DNA from: Candidatus Merdivicinus excrementipullorum
GTDB taxonomy: Bacteria > Bacillota > Clostridia > Oscillospirales > Ruminococcaceae
Direction of reading: 5' to 3'
Assembly: GCA_018716725.1 (NCBI GenBank)
Contig: DVJP01000031.1
Span: 1-64,000 of the forward strand
Length of the DNA: 64,000 nucleotides
Shown here: positions 50,383 through 59,073 of the stretch, piece by piece
Layout: the number at the start of each line of letters is the position of its first letter
Position numbering within the stretch: the stretch's first letter is position 1
Notes under the pieces: generated by a model
What the model was told of the DNA's origin: nothing
The model's input: the letters and a program-made list of their open reading frames with translations, nothing else
Database searches by the model: none
Made by a program: the position numbers and the translations under genes

Positions 50383-51399
50383 TTACTCGATGTTTTTGCT
50401 GGCCACGGCGTTTAAGTCCGCGCCTGCAAAATTCCCCGCTAAGTATTCGTAGTATGCCTGTGCCCCAATCATGGCCGCGTTGTCGCCGCAGAGGGACAGG
50501 GGAGGGACGAAGAATTCATAGTCCCGCTTTTGGCACTCCGCCGTCAGTCTGGCCCGCAGGCCGGAATTGGCGGAAACACCCCCGGCAAAGACGATTTTTT
50601 TGTAGCCGAATTCTTCCGCTGCCAGCATGAGCTTCCCCGCAATCAGGTCGCACACCGTCTGCTGGAAGGAAGCGCACAAATCTTCCTTAATAATGGTTTC
50701 GCCTTTCTGGGCCGCGTGGTTTAAGGTGTTCAGCACGGCGGTTTTCAGGCCGGAAAAGCTGAAATCATAAGGACTGCCCTCCACTTTGGGGTGGGGCAGG
50801 GGATAGGTTTTGGGATTGCCGATTTGGGCCGCCTTGTCAATGGACACGCCGCCGGGATAGGGGTACCCCATGGCCCGGGCTGCTTTGTCAAAGGCTTCGC
50901 CGGCGGCGTCGTCCCGGGTGCGGCCGACGACCCGGAAATGGGTGTAATCCAGCACCTCCACGATATGGCTGTGGCCGCCGGAGGCCACCATGCAGAGGAA
51001 GGGCGGCTCCAAGTCGGGATGGGCGATGTAGTTGGCGGCGATATGTCCCCGGATGTGATGCACCGGAATTAAGGGTTTGCCGGTAGCCAGGGAAAGCCCC
51101 TTGGCGTAGTTGACCCCCACCAATAAAGCCCCAATAAGCCCCGGGGCGTAGGTGACGGCAATGGCGTCCAATTCCCCGAAGGCGAGGTTCGCCTCTTTCA
51201 TGGCGGCGTCCACCACCCAGCAGATGTTCTCGCAGTGCCGCCGGGAGGCGATTTCCGGCACCACGCCGCCGTATTTCCGATGCTCCTCCACCTGGGACGC
51301 CACAATAGACGACAAGACTTTCCGCCCGTTCACCACCACCGATGCGGCAGTTTCGTCGCAGGAGCTTTCGATTGCCAGTATTTTGACTTCTTTTTCCAT
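50383..51399 (-). CDS. tsaD: tRNA threonylcarbamoyladenosine (t6A) transferase TsaD
   Basis: TsaD moves the threonylcarbamoyl group onto A37 of tRNAs reading ANN codons. The 338-residue ASKHA-fold protein begins I-L-A-I-E-S-S-C-D-E-T-A-A-S, has the metal ligands H-H-I-R-G-H near 110, the segment V-A-S-G-G-H-S near 134 and the C-terminal G-G-V-S-A-N with the last metal Asp in L-C-G-D-N-A-A-M. The start at 51399 follows AAAGGAG. It lies directly after rimI, a common pairing; tsaB and tsaE are not in the window. Confidence 0.96.
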   Translation of the reverse strand: MEKEVKILAIESSCDETAASVVVNGRKVLSSIVASQVEEHRKYGGVVPEIASRRHCENICWVVDAAMKEANLAFGELDAIAVTYAPGLIGALLVGVNYAKGLSLATGKPLIPVHHIRGHIAANYIAHPDLEPPFLCMVASGGHSHIVEVLDYTHFRVVGRTRDDAAGEAFDKAARAMGYPYPGGVSIDKAAQIGNPKTYPLPHPKVEGSPYDFSFSGLKTAVLNTLNHAAQKGETIIKEDLCASFQQTVCDLIAGKLMLAAEEFGYKKIVFAGGVSANSGLRARLTAECQKRDYEFFVPPLSLCGDNAAMIGAQAYYEYLAGNFAGADLNAVASKNIE

Positions 51400-51410
51400 G
51401 ATATTCTCCT

Positions 51411-51851
51411 TTATTCCCCTGTCCATTCCATTAAAACCGCGTCCTCCTCCGGGTTTTCATAAAACCGGGGGCGTTTGCCCAGTTCCCGGAACCCATGGCC
51501 GCGGTATAAATTTCTTGCGGAGGCGTTGGATTCCCGCACTTCCAAAAAAATGTGGGAAATCTCATGCGTTTTGCAAAAATCCTGAAGTTTGGTAAGTAAA
51601 TGGGACCCAATACCCTGTTTCCGAAAGTCCGGATGCACGCAGATGCGGTTCAAATTGCATTCGTCCAATACCCAGGTGGCGTTTAAGTACCCGCAGAGGG
51701 CGCCGTTTTTATCCGCCGCCGCCAGAAAACAGGAGCCTTCCTCCCGCATAGTGTCCCGCAGGCCCTTTTGGCTCCAGGGGTCGGGAAAGCAGAGCTGCTC
51801 CAGCTCCGCCGCCGCCGGGACGTCCTCTTCTGTGAAAAACCGAATGGTCAT
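51411..51851 (-). CDS. rimI: Ribosomal-protein-alanine N-acetyltransferase RimI
   Basis: The 146-residue GNAT enzyme acetylates the N-terminal Ala of ribosomal protein S18 in the best known case. It has the acetyl-CoA loop R-K-Q-G-I-G-S-H-L-L near residue 74, then F-L-E-V-R-E-S-N-A-S-A-R-N-L-Y-R-G-H-G-F, the RimI signature. The ATG at 51851 overlaps the upstream GNAT stop (ATGA) and has AAAGGAA upstream; a longer in-frame start runs into that gene. It is followed by tsaD after 11 bases. Confidence 0.92.
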   Translation of the reverse strand: MTIRFFTEEDVPAAAELEQLCFPDPWSQKGLRDTMREEGSCFLAAADKNGALCGYLNATWVLDECNLNRICVHPDFRKQGIGSHLLTKLQDFCKTHEISHIFLEVRESNASARNLYRGHGFRELGKRPRFYENPEEDAVLMEWTGE

Positions 51852-52264
51852 AACAAGTTCCTTTCCATGGGAACAAACCGGATCCCGTCCCGGCATTGCT
51901 CCTCGCCAAGTTTTTGGAATCCCTTGGCCTGATAAAATGGCACGCCGTAAGGGGAGGCGTTGACCGTGGCCTTTTCCGCGCCGGATTTCCGGCAGAATTT
52001 TAACATAGCATCCAAAAGCAGCGCGCCAGCCCCCTGCCGGTGGAATTCCTTCCTAATAAATAGCAGGCAGATGTGGTTTCGTTCCTTTACCGCTCCGGCC
52101 CCAATCAGCAGGCCGTCCCGGTAAGCCCCGAAAAAGGTGAGCAACCCGCTTTCTGTCATGCGGCTGATCTGTTTCGGCTCCAAAAACGCGAGAAAATTCT
52201 CCGTCCCTTCCGGCGGGTAATCCGGCGCTTCAAATTCCAGAAAAACCTCCCGGCAAAGGGCCAA
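51848..52264 (-). CDS. GNAT family N-acetyltransferase, 5' end probably frameshifted
   Basis: The intact frame codes about 138 residues of a GNAT domain (acetyl-CoA loop R-Q-G-A-G-A-L-L-L near 77, then V-N-A-S-P-Y-G-V-P-F-Y). It has no good start: only a TTG at 52264 without ribosome binding site. An ATG at 52319, overlapping the polA stop as ATGA like its operon neighbours, begins M-I-E-L-D-T-R-I-K-S-L-K-E in another frame and meets a stop about 30 codons later. Removing one base in the GAGAGA run near 52278-52287 joins the two into a full-length protein. It may be a pseudogene, a sequencing error or a slippage site. Confidence 0.75.
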   Translation of the reverse strand: MALCREVFLEFEAPDYPPEGTENFLAFLEPKQISRMTESGLLTFFGAYRDGLLIGAGAVKERNHICLLFIRKEFHRQGAGALLLDAMLKFCRKSGAEKATVNASPYGVPFYQAKGFQKLGEEQCRDGIRFVPMERNLL

Positions 52265-52315
52265 AGCTGCCGGAAGTTCTCTCTTTCAAAGATTTAATCC
52301 GTGTGTCCAACTCAA

Positions 52316-54874
52316 TCATCCCTTCGCCTGGTACCAATCCTTCCCCTGGTGAATGTCCACGCAGAGCTTCACCGAAAGGTCGGCGGCATGCTCCATTTCT
52401 TCCTTGACAATGGCCATGACCTGCTCCGTTTCAGATTCTTTGGCCTCCACCAGCAGTTCGTCGTGTACCTGCAAAATCAGCTTTGATTCCAGCTTTTCGT
52501 CCCGCAAACGGCGGTAAACCCGGATCATGGCAAGCTTAATAATGTCCGCGGCGGTCCCCTGAATGGGCATATTCATGGCGACACGCTCGGAAAATCCCCG
52601 AAGGGCCGGCTTTTTGGAATGGATGTCCGGCAGATAGCGGGGCCGGTGGAAGAGGGTTTCCACATAGCCCTTTTCCCGGGCCTGCTCAATGGATTTTTTC
52701 ATATAAGCGTCCACGCCGCTGTAGGTTTTCAGGTAGTCCTCAATGTACTGCTTGGCTTCCTTTACCGTGGAGTGGATGTCCTGGGCCAGGGAAAAGGCGG
52801 AAATGCCGTACACAATGCCGAAATTGATGGCCTTGGAACGGCTCCGCAGTTCTGCGGGGACCTCATCAAAAGGAATATGGAACACCTGGGAAGCGGTCAT
52901 CCGGTGGATGTCCGCGCCCTTGGCGAAACCGTCAATCATGTTTTTGTCCCCGGAAATGGCCGCTAAAACCCGCAGCTCAATCTGGGAGTAGTCGGCGTCC
53001 ACCAGGGTGTAACCCTCCTTGGCTACGAAGAATTTCCGCATTTCCGCCCCCAGTTCGGTGCGGACGGGGATGTTCTGCACGTTGGGGTCGGAGGAGCTGA
53101 TGCGGCCGGTGCGGGTTTCCGTCTGGTTAAAGGTGGAGCGCACCCGGCCGTCGGGCTGGATGCATTTTTTTAAGCCGGTGACATAGGTGCTGGACAGCTT
53201 GGACAGCTTCCGGTACTCCAAAATTTTGCCCACAATGGGGTGGTAGGGCAGCAGCTTTTCCAGCACCTCCACATCGGTGGAATAGCCGGTTTTAGTTTTT
53301 TTGCCGGTGGGAAGGCCCAGCTTGTTAAACAGGATTTCCGAAAGGTGGGCGGGGGAGTTGGGATTGAATTCCTGCCCGGCCAGCTCCATCAGCTCGTCTT
53401 TCAGCCGCTCAATCTGGCTGTCCAGAGCCTGTCCGAAAGCGGTGATGCCCGCTTCGTCCACCAAAAAGCCTTCCTCCTCCATGGAAGCTAATACCTCGCA
53501 GAGGGGGCGCTCGATTTCTTCATATAAAAAGGTCATGTCCTTTTCGGCCAAAATCCCCGTCATGGCATCGTACAGCGGGCCTAACGCCGCCGCATCCCGC
53601 AGATTTTCGGGGAATTCCTCCAGGCCGGGGCAGTAGCTCTGCACCAGGTCGGGGATGGGGTAGCTTTTGTCCGAATTGCTTAACAGATACGCCTGTAATT
53701 TTACGTCCTCCAGTTCCCCGGAATAGGGAATCCGGTTCCGCATGGCAAAGCGGTACAAGGGCTTTGCGTCAAAGGTGATTTTTACCAGGGAAAGAGCCAG
53801 CAGGCTTTCTAAAACGGAAGAAATTTTTTCGGTTACACGGGCAAATTTCCGGCCGTCCAGGTGAACCGTAATAGAAACCGGTTCCCCTTTGTCCCATTCC
53901 GGCAAAAAGATGAGCCGCCCGGCTGTTTTTACCAGCTCCGCCAGGTTTTCCGGGTTTTCCAAAACTTCACAGGGGGGGATTTGGGGGGCGGAAAAGGTCA
54001 GCTGCTCCTCTTTTTTGGAAAAGCCGAAGCTCTCCAAAACGGAAGTCAGCTCATATTTCCGTAAAAACTCCTCCAAAGCGCCGTCCTGGCGCTCCTTTTT
54101 GGCCAGAACTTCCGGGTCAAACTCCATGGGCACATGGCAGTTGATTTCCCCCAGAGTACGGCTCATGAGAGCCTCCTCCCGGTGTTCCCCAATGAGCTTT
54201 TTGATGCGGGGGGTGGCGTCAATGCTGTCCAGGTTGTCCAAAATGTTCTGCAAACTGCCGTTTTTGGCAATCAGGGACAGGGCGGTCTTTTCGCCGATGC
54301 CCTTGACGCCGGGGATGTTGTCGGAACTGTCCCCCATAAGGGCTTTCACTTCAATCAGCTGCTTGGGGGAAAGGCCGTAAACCTCCCGCACCTTGTCCGG
54401 CGTGAAAAGGACGTCCCCTTTGTTGGTGGCCAGGCTCACCGTCGCAGCCTCCGACGCCAGCTGCAAGGAGTCCCGGTCGCCGGTGGCGATGACGCAGGAA
54501 ACGCCGGGATGAGTGTTCGCGTATTCCGCCACAGTCCCAAGGATGTCGTCGGCTTCGTACCCTTCGATGCCGATGACCGTGCCGCCGGCCAAATCCACGA
54601 ACTCCCGGCCCAAGGGCATCTGGGGACGCAGTTCCTCCGGCATGGGGGAGCGGTTGCCCTTGTATGCGTCGTACATTTTGTGCCGGAAGGTGGGGGCGTG
54701 CAGGTCGTAGGCGGCAACCACTACATCCGGCTGGTGGGCCGCCAGCAGTTTCTGGTAGGTCTTAGTGAACCCAAAAAGGGCGTTGGTTTCCAAGCCGTCC
54801 TTGGTGGACAGGTGGCGGATGGCGTAAAAGGAGCGGTTCATCAGGGAGTTAAAGTCTATGGCAAGAATTTTCAT
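52316..54874 (-). CDS. polA: DNA polymerase I
   Basis: The 852-residue family A polymerase fills gaps and removes Okazaki primers. The N-terminal 5'-3' exonuclease includes A-I-D-F-N-S-L-M-N-R, Y-E-A-D-D-I-L-G-T and G-D-S-S-D-N-I-P-G. The middle 3'-5' exonuclease domain is present but without clear catalytic D-x-E residues, as in many Gram-positive enzymes. The polymerase domain has D-Y-S-Q-I-E-L-R (motif A), R-S-K-A-I-N-F-G-I-V-Y-G (motif B) and Q-V-H-D-E-L (motif C). The start at 54874 follows AAAGGA. It heads the operon that runs to the helicase gene. Confidence 0.96.
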   Translation of the reverse strand: MKILAIDFNSLMNRSFYAIRHLSTKDGLETNALFGFTKTYQKLLAAHQPDVVVAAYDLHAPTFRHKMYDAYKGNRSPMPEELRPQMPLGREFVDLAGGTVIGIEGYEADDILGTVAEYANTHPGVSCVIATGDRDSLQLASEAATVSLATNKGDVLFTPDKVREVYGLSPKQLIEVKALMGDSSDNIPGVKGIGEKTALSLIAKNGSLQNILDNLDSIDATPRIKKLIGEHREEALMSRTLGEINCHVPMEFDPEVLAKKERQDGALEEFLRKYELTSVLESFGFSKKEEQLTFSAPQIPPCEVLENPENLAELVKTAGRLIFLPEWDKGEPVSITVHLDGRKFARVTEKISSVLESLLALSLVKITFDAKPLYRFAMRNRIPYSGELEDVKLQAYLLSNSDKSYPIPDLVQSYCPGLEEFPENLRDAAALGPLYDAMTGILAEKDMTFLYEEIERPLCEVLASMEEEGFLVDEAGITAFGQALDSQIERLKDELMELAGQEFNPNSPAHLSEILFNKLGLPTGKKTKTGYSTDVEVLEKLLPYHPIVGKILEYRKLSKLSSTYVTGLKKCIQPDGRVRSTFNQTETRTGRISSSDPNVQNIPVRTELGAEMRKFFVAKEGYTLVDADYSQIELRVLAAISGDKNMIDGFAKGADIHRMTASQVFHIPFDEVPAELRSRSKAINFGIVYGISAFSLAQDIHSTVKEAKQYIEDYLKTYSGVDAYMKKSIEQAREKGYVETLFHRPRYLPDIHSKKPALRGFSERVAMNMPIQGTAADIIKLAMIRVYRRLRDEKLESKLILQVHDELLVEAKESETEQVMAIVKEEMEHAADLSVKLCVDIHQGKDWYQAKG

Positions 54875-54921
54875 AGCAAAATCCTTTCTGGCAGTTTTTA
54901 TAAAACGCCGCATGGAGTTCC

Positions 54922-54950
54922 TTGACAGCATTTTTTATTTCCTTTATAAT
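54922..54950 (+). promoter_or_regulatory. Consensus promoter of the dusB operon
   Basis: A perfect TTGACA and TATAAT lie 17 bases apart. The in-frame ATG at 54922 is inside this promoter, which supports the start at 55024. Confidence 0.85.
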
Positions 54951-54957
54951 AAGTATC

Positions 54958-54986
54958 ATTATAGCATATTTTTTTCCAGGATACAA
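54958..54986 (-). promoter_or_regulatory. Promoter of the polA operon
   Basis: TTGTAT and TATAAT are 17 bases apart on the minus strand. Its start region abuts the divergent dusB promoter, so the two polymerases would compete. Confidence 0.75.
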
Positions 54987-55023
54987 TGAAAGATGCAAGG
55001 TTCTTGCGAAAAGGGGGAGCTTT

Positions 55024-55254
55024 ATGAAACGAGTTGTGATTGGCGGTTTGCTTTTTCTCACCGGAACGGCTGGCGCTTTGTCGATTCTCTTTTTTGCGGT
55101 AAATAATCTGGTTATGAGTTACTCAACTTTTCCAGGAAGATTATTGTGTACCATTGAGGAATTTGGTATGACGCTGCCATTTTGGTTCCTGGTCCTGCTT
55201 GTTCTGCTGGGCCTTGTCATCCTGGGAATCGAATACTTCAAAAAGGACGATTGA
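55024..55254 (+). CDS. Small two-helix membrane protein
   Basis: The 76-residue product has two hydrophobic helices (about residues 4-28 and 52-71), separated by a short loop, and ends E-Y-F-K-K-D-D. I do not recognise the family. The ATG at 55024 follows GGGGGAG and lies downstream of a consensus promoter. Its stop is one base before the dusB start codon, so it is the first gene of the operon. Confidence 0.75.
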   Translation: MKRVVIGGLLFLTGTAGALSILFFAVNNLVMSYSTFPGRLLCTIEEFGMTLPFWFLVLLVLLGLVILGIEYFKKDD

Positions 55255-55255
55255 T

Positions 55256-56257
55256 TTGAAAACCATCCAAATTGGAAATGTGACCATTAAAAAAACTGCC
55301 GCCCTGGCCCCTATGGCTTCGGTGGCCGACCGGGCCTACCGGGAAATCTGCAAGGAATTCGGGGCGGCTTATGTGGTGGGGGAATTGACCTCCGCCAAAG
55401 CCCTGACCTTTTCCGACCGGAAAAGCGAAGAGCTTTTGAAAATCTCGGAAAAAGAACGGCCCGCCGCCTCCCAGCTTTTCGGCAGCGACCCTTCCGATAT
55501 GGCCAAAGCGGCGGAGGTGGCCTTAAAATACCAGCCGGACATCCTGGATATCAACATGGGCTGCCCGGTGCCCAAGGTAGTGGGGGGCGGCGCCGGTTCC
55601 GCCCTGATGAAAACCCCGGAATTGGCCGCCGAAATTGTCCGGGCGGTGAAGGCGGTAAGCCCGGTGCCCGTTACCGTGAAATTCCGCAAGGGCTGGGATG
55701 AAAATTCCGTCAACGCCGTCCCCTTTGCCAAGCTCATGGAGGAGGCCGGCGCGGACGCCATCACTATCCACGGCCGCACCCGGAGCCAGATGTACCGGCC
55801 TTCCGCCGACTGGGGCATTATCAAAGCCGTCAAGGAAGCGGTTTCCATCCCGGTTATTGGCAACGGCGATATTGTCACCGCTGAGGACGCCCTGCGGATG
55901 TACGAGGAAACCGGCTGCGATTTGGTGATGATCGGCCGGGGCAGTTACGGCAACCCCTTTTTGTTCCGGGAAATTGAGCAGTATTTGGAAACCGGGGTCC
56001 TGCCTCCCAAGCCGGCGCTTTCAGATAAGCTGGCTGTGATGAAACGGCATATCCGCCTGATTGTGGAGTATAAAGGGGAACATATCGGCATGAAAGAGAG
56101 CCGGAAAATCGCCGCCTACTATATAAAAGGGATACCCGGCGCGGCCAAGTTCCGGGGTGCCTGCGGTTCTTTAAGCTCTCTGGCCGATTTGGACGCTTTG
56201 ATCGGCACTTTAGGGGAGGAATCCCTTTTAAGAAAGGATGAACAGCATGAAATTTGA
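55256..56257 (+). CDS. dusB: tRNA-dihydrouridine synthase DusB
   Basis: The 333-residue FMN enzyme reduces uridines in the tRNA D-loop. It has the Dus start G-N-V-T-I-K-K, then L-A-P-M-A-S-V-A-D near residue 18, the catalytic segment [10 protein letters not shown] with Cys near 102, K-F-R-K-G-W-D, the His in T-I-H-G-R-T-R and the FMN phosphate loops G-N-G-D-I and [12 protein letters not shown] at 55256 is the start because AAGGA is 8 bases upstream and the residues before it belong to the preceding gene. It overlaps the next gene by 11 bases. Confidence 0.94.
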   Translation: MKTIQIGNVTIKKTAALAPMASVADRAYREICKEFGAAYVVGELTSAKALTFSDRKSEELLKISEKERPAASQLFGSDPSDMAKAAEVALKYQPDILDINMGCPVPKVVGGGAGSALMKTPELAAEIVRAVKAVSPVPVTVKFRKGWDENSVNAVPFAKLMEEAGADAITIHGRTRSQMYRPSADWGIIKAVKEAVSIPVIGNGDIVTAEDALRMYEETGCDLVMIGRGSYGNPFLFREIEQYLETGVLPPKPALSDKLAVMKRHIRLIVEYKGEHIGMKESRKIAAYYIKGIPGAAKFRGACGSLSSLADLDALIGTLGEESLLRKDEQHEI

Positions 56258-57146
56258 CCCACTGCCTGCGGAATTTCTGGCATCCCGTCTGCAAACGCCC
56301 AAGCCCGGCTGCCGCGCCGTCCTGGACACGGACACCTATAACGAGCTGGACGACCCTTACGCCCTGGTGTACGCCCTGCGTTCGCCGGAAATCCGCCTGG
56401 AGGCCGTTTATGCCGCTCCCTTCCACAACGACCGTTCGGAAGGGCCGAAAGACGGCATGGAAAAAAGCTACCGGCAGATTTTGGAAATCCTTGGGATTTT
56501 AGGGGAGGAACGCCCGGCGTTCCGTGGCTCGGAAAAATGGATGGATTCCCCGGACAGCCCGGTGGATTCCCCGGCGGCCCGGGATTTGGTGGAGCGTGCC
56601 CTTGCCATGCCCGATGGGGAACCCCTGTATGTGGCGGCCATCGGCGCCCCCACCAATATCGCTTCGGCGATTTTAACGGAGCCGAAAATCCGGGAAAAAA
56701 TCGTGGTGGTCTGGCTGGGGGGCCACGGCCTGCACATGCCCCGGACAGACGAGTTCAATATGGCCCAGGATTTTTACGCCTCCCGGATTCTCCTGGACAG
56801 CGGCGTTCCTTTAGTTTTAGTGCCCTGTATGGGGGTGGTGAGCCACCTGAGCGTGACCTTGCCGGAACTGCGGGAACAGCTTTCCGGCAAAGGGAAGTGG
56901 GGCCAATATCTGCTGGACGTCACCACAGAGCAGATGGAGCAGTACGGGAACTGGTCCCGGGTGATTTGGGACATTTCCACCATCGCCTGGCTCTGCGGCG
57001 GCAAAGGGTTTCAAAGCGGCCTGATCCCCAGTCCGGTTTTGACGCCGGAATGGACCTACAGCGCCGATTTGACCCGGCATTTCATCCGGTATGTGAATTA
57101 CATTGACCGGGACAGCGTGTTCCGGGATTTGTTCGGTAAGATGTAG
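56247..57146 (+). CDS. Nucleoside hydrolase (inosine-uridine preferring family)
   Basis: The 299-residue protein has the N-terminal calcium/ribose motif [14 protein letters not shown], a variant of the usual D-T-D-P-G-x-[13 protein letters not shown] occurs near 130, and N-M-A-Q-D near 172 replaces the usual N-x-x-x-D/E ribose site. The changes in the first motif (Tyr-Asn-Glu-Leu inserted) place it in a divergent subgroup, so the nucleoside preference is uncertain. The ATG at 56247 follows AAAGGA by 9 bases. It is cotranscribed with dusB and may salvage nucleosides. Confidence 0.85.
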   Translation: MKFDPLPAEFLASRLQTPKPGCRAVLDTDTYNELDDPYALVYALRSPEIRLEAVYAAPFHNDRSEGPKDGMEKSYRQILEILGILGEERPAFRGSEKWMDSPDSPVDSPAARDLVERALAMPDGEPLYVAAIGAPTNIASAILTEPKIREKIVVVWLGGHGLHMPRTDEFNMAQDFYASRILLDSGVPLVLVPCMGVVSHLSVTLPELREQLSGKGKWGQYLLDVTTEQMEQYGNWSRVIWDISTIAWLCGGKGFQSGLIPSPVLTPEWTYSADLTRHFIRYVNYIDRDSVFRDLFGKM

Positions 57147-57201
57147 CAGAAACTTCTTAATAAATGTATTTATTTCGGAAGAGAAAATAAAAAGTTTTCG
57201 T

Positions 57202-57420
57202 CCACCTTTTTCAAAAGGTGGTAGGGGTGAGGGGCAAAGCCCCCATCGCGCTCCGCAGAGCGCGAAATCCTATCCCTTCGCGGCAAGGCCGCGAACCATC
57301 AAAAAGAAAAGCGAGCCCGCAGGCTCGCCGCGGATGTTCCCGCGCCCGGATTTTGTTTGCAAAATCCGGGTCTAAAATTTTCTGGCATTTTCTCTACGGT
57401 TTATTTGCATGAGCCCGGCA
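57202..57420 (+). repeat. Seven-hairpin structured intergenic element, copy B
   Basis: This element has the same plan as 31413-31660. Hairpins are at 57202-57221 (9 bp, 2-base loop), 57231-57243 (5 bp), 57247-57264 (7 bp, loop CGCA), 57277-57295 (8 bp, 3-base loop), 57311-57328 (7 bp), 57329-57344 (CGCGG...CCGCG) and 57345-57370 (11 bp). A tail with ACGGTTTATTTGC follows. Linkers such as GAAATCC-ATCCCTTCGCG, GCGAAC and CGCGGATGT are shared with copy A, while most stems differ but stay complementary. This gene-free stretch (57147-57530) otherwise holds only a terminator. Confidence 0.75.
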
Positions 57421-57470
57421 GAGTTCGTCCGGAAATTGATGTAGCAGTTTTATTTTGGGGGACAGCTCAA

Positions 57471-57505
57471 CGGGAGGCCGGTCTAAGACCAGCCTCCCGT
57501 AATTT
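57471..57505 (+). terminator. Terminator downstream of structured element B
   Basis: CGGGAGGC pairs with GCCTCCCG around an inner GTC-taa-GAC stem, followed by TAATTTT. It may also serve the convergent VWA gene. Confidence 0.7.
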
Positions 57506-57530
57506 TACGCCGCGCGGCTTTCAGCAGGGG

Positions 57531-58910
57531 TTACAGGGTAACAACGGATTCGCAGCAGCGGAAATCGGTGTCCACATAGTGGGCGATAAACCGCGCTTTC
57601 AGGTTCCTGGTGCTGCAAATGGCCATGGGATCTTCCGTGGACACATCCAAGTCCTCAGGCAGCACGAATTTGATGCACTTAACTAACACGTCCCGGCAGG
57701 ACGGGGAATTGTGGGAGGGGATTGTCAAAGTCTTCATGCCCCGCTGATATTCCGTGCCGTTTTGATCTACTTCCGTGAGGATGACGCCCAAAGCGACCCG
57801 TTTGCCGGGGCAGACGCTGCGGATCGTTACATCCATCTGGATAATACGGCCCAGGGACTCTAAGAAGGTGTCGCCCATATCCACTACAATGGCGTCGGCG
57901 CAGCCTTCTACCGACAAATTTACCGGTTCCGGACACGGTTCTGTCACTGTCGGCCCGCATTCCACAGAAATGGTGGGGCTGGGGAAGATGACGATATTGC
58001 CTTCATCGTCCGAATAGCTGATGGATTCGTTAATCTGGCGGACGCCGGGGATCTGGGTCTGATCCCGTACCATGAATTCCAGAGCAGCGGATTCGCTGGC
58101 GGTCATGCCCAATTCGGGAATGGTCCACCGGATAGTCCGGGAGTCCAGCATGGTGGCGGTGCCAATGGCGGGAGGGGTCAGGCTGTCAATGGCAAAATCC
58201 GAAGCCAGCTTTTCGTTGATGACGATATTGGTGGCGCCGGGGTTGGTGATATTGGCGGCCAGCTCCTCAAAGAGGGCTACCAGCTCCGCAGCCGTAGGGG
58301 CGATGGAGACATGGGAAACGGCAGGCGGGGTGGCCCAGTCGTTCAACACGTTGACGTCCACGCCGTCGGAGCCTACCAGGCCGATGCAGTAGATGGTAAT
58401 GCCCATGGCCCGGGCTGCCGCCGCAATAGGCGCGGGGGGAACGCCGGTGGTGGTGTTGCCGTCTGTGAAAATAACAATGACCTTGGCGTTGCTGGACTGG
58501 GGGTCAAAGAGCTGGATGGCTTTGGTGAAGGCGTCGCCATGGTTGGTGGAGCCGCCGGCAATCAGGTTGTCAACCGCGGTTTTCAGGTCGAATACCGAGG
58601 TGATGAGCTGAGTGTCGGCGGTAGCGGTGGTGGCGAAGCTGACGATTGCCATGCGGCTGCCATTGCCGATGACGCCGTCTTTTACGCCGTCAGTGTTTTC
58701 CTCGATAATGTCAATAAAGGCTTTGGCGCCCAGCTTCAGGTTTGCCAGAGGCTCGCCGGTCATACTGCCGGAACGGTCCAAAACCAGAACAATATCGGTG
58801 GGGTTTGTGACGATGTCCGGAGCGGCAGTCAGGCCGATGGTCACCTTAAAGGCGCCGCCGCAGCTGACGCTCTGGACGTCTGCAATTTTGTTTGAGTTTG
58901 TGATGCCCAT
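57531..58910 (-). CDS. VWA-domain protein without signal peptide, Cys-containing C-terminal domain
   Basis: The 459-residue protein has a von Willebrand A domain at about residues 35-215, with the metal-dependent adhesion site D-R-S-G-S-M near 46, T-N-H-G-D near 122 and F-T-D-G-N near 150. An immunoglobulin-like region (N-I-V-I-N-E-K-L) follows, then a C-terminal part with about ten Cys, several in pairs or near the end (R-C-C-E-S). There is no signal peptide, membrane helix or sortase motif. A spore-coat or other mother-cell structural role is one possibility. The ATG at 58910 has AAAGGAGG 8 bases upstream. Confidence 0.8.
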   Translation of the reverse strand: MGITNSNKIADVQSVSCGGAFKVTIGLTAAPDIVTNPTDIVLVLDRSGSMTGEPLANLKLGAKAFIDIIEENTDGVKDGVIGNGSRMAIVSFATTATADTQLITSVFDLKTAVDNLIAGGSTNHGDAFTKAIQLFDPQSSNAKVIVIFTDGNTTTGVPPAPIAAAARAMGITIYCIGLVGSDGVDVNVLNDWATPPAVSHVSIAPTAAELVALFEELAANITNPGATNIVINEKLASDFAIDSLTPPAIGTATMLDSRTIRWTIPELGMTASESAALEFMVRDQTQIPGVRQINESISYSDDEGNIVIFPSPTISVECGPTVTEPCPEPVNLSVEGCADAIVVDMGDTFLESLGRIIQMDVTIRSVCPGKRVALGVILTEVDQNGTEYQRGMKTLTIPSHNSPSCRDVLVKCIKFVLPEDLDVSTEDPMAICSTRNLKARFIAHYVDTDFRCCESVVTL

Positions 58911-59035
58911 AATCATTTCCTCCTTTAGGGAATTCCCATACCATGCTATGCCGCCGGCAAAACAGCCGCCACAAAATAGGGGAACCGCATCCTAAAGGGG
59001 GAATGCACCCTGTTTTTCTTCCGGAAGCAAAGCAA

Positions 59036-59066
59036 ACCCCCGGCGCTGTCTAAACGCGCCGGGGTG
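59036..59066 (-). terminator. Terminator after the VOC gene
   Basis: CCCCGGCGC pairs with GCGCCGGGG, and the minus strand continues into GGTTTGCTTT after the VOC stop at 59074. Confidence 0.6.
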
Positions 59067-59073
59067 CTTCCCG

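Noticed and set aside
54922..55023. Upstream start for the small membrane protein before dusB
   Set aside because: The ATG at 54922 falls inside the TTGACA/TATAAT promoter; the ATG at 55024 has a clear GGGGGAG site.
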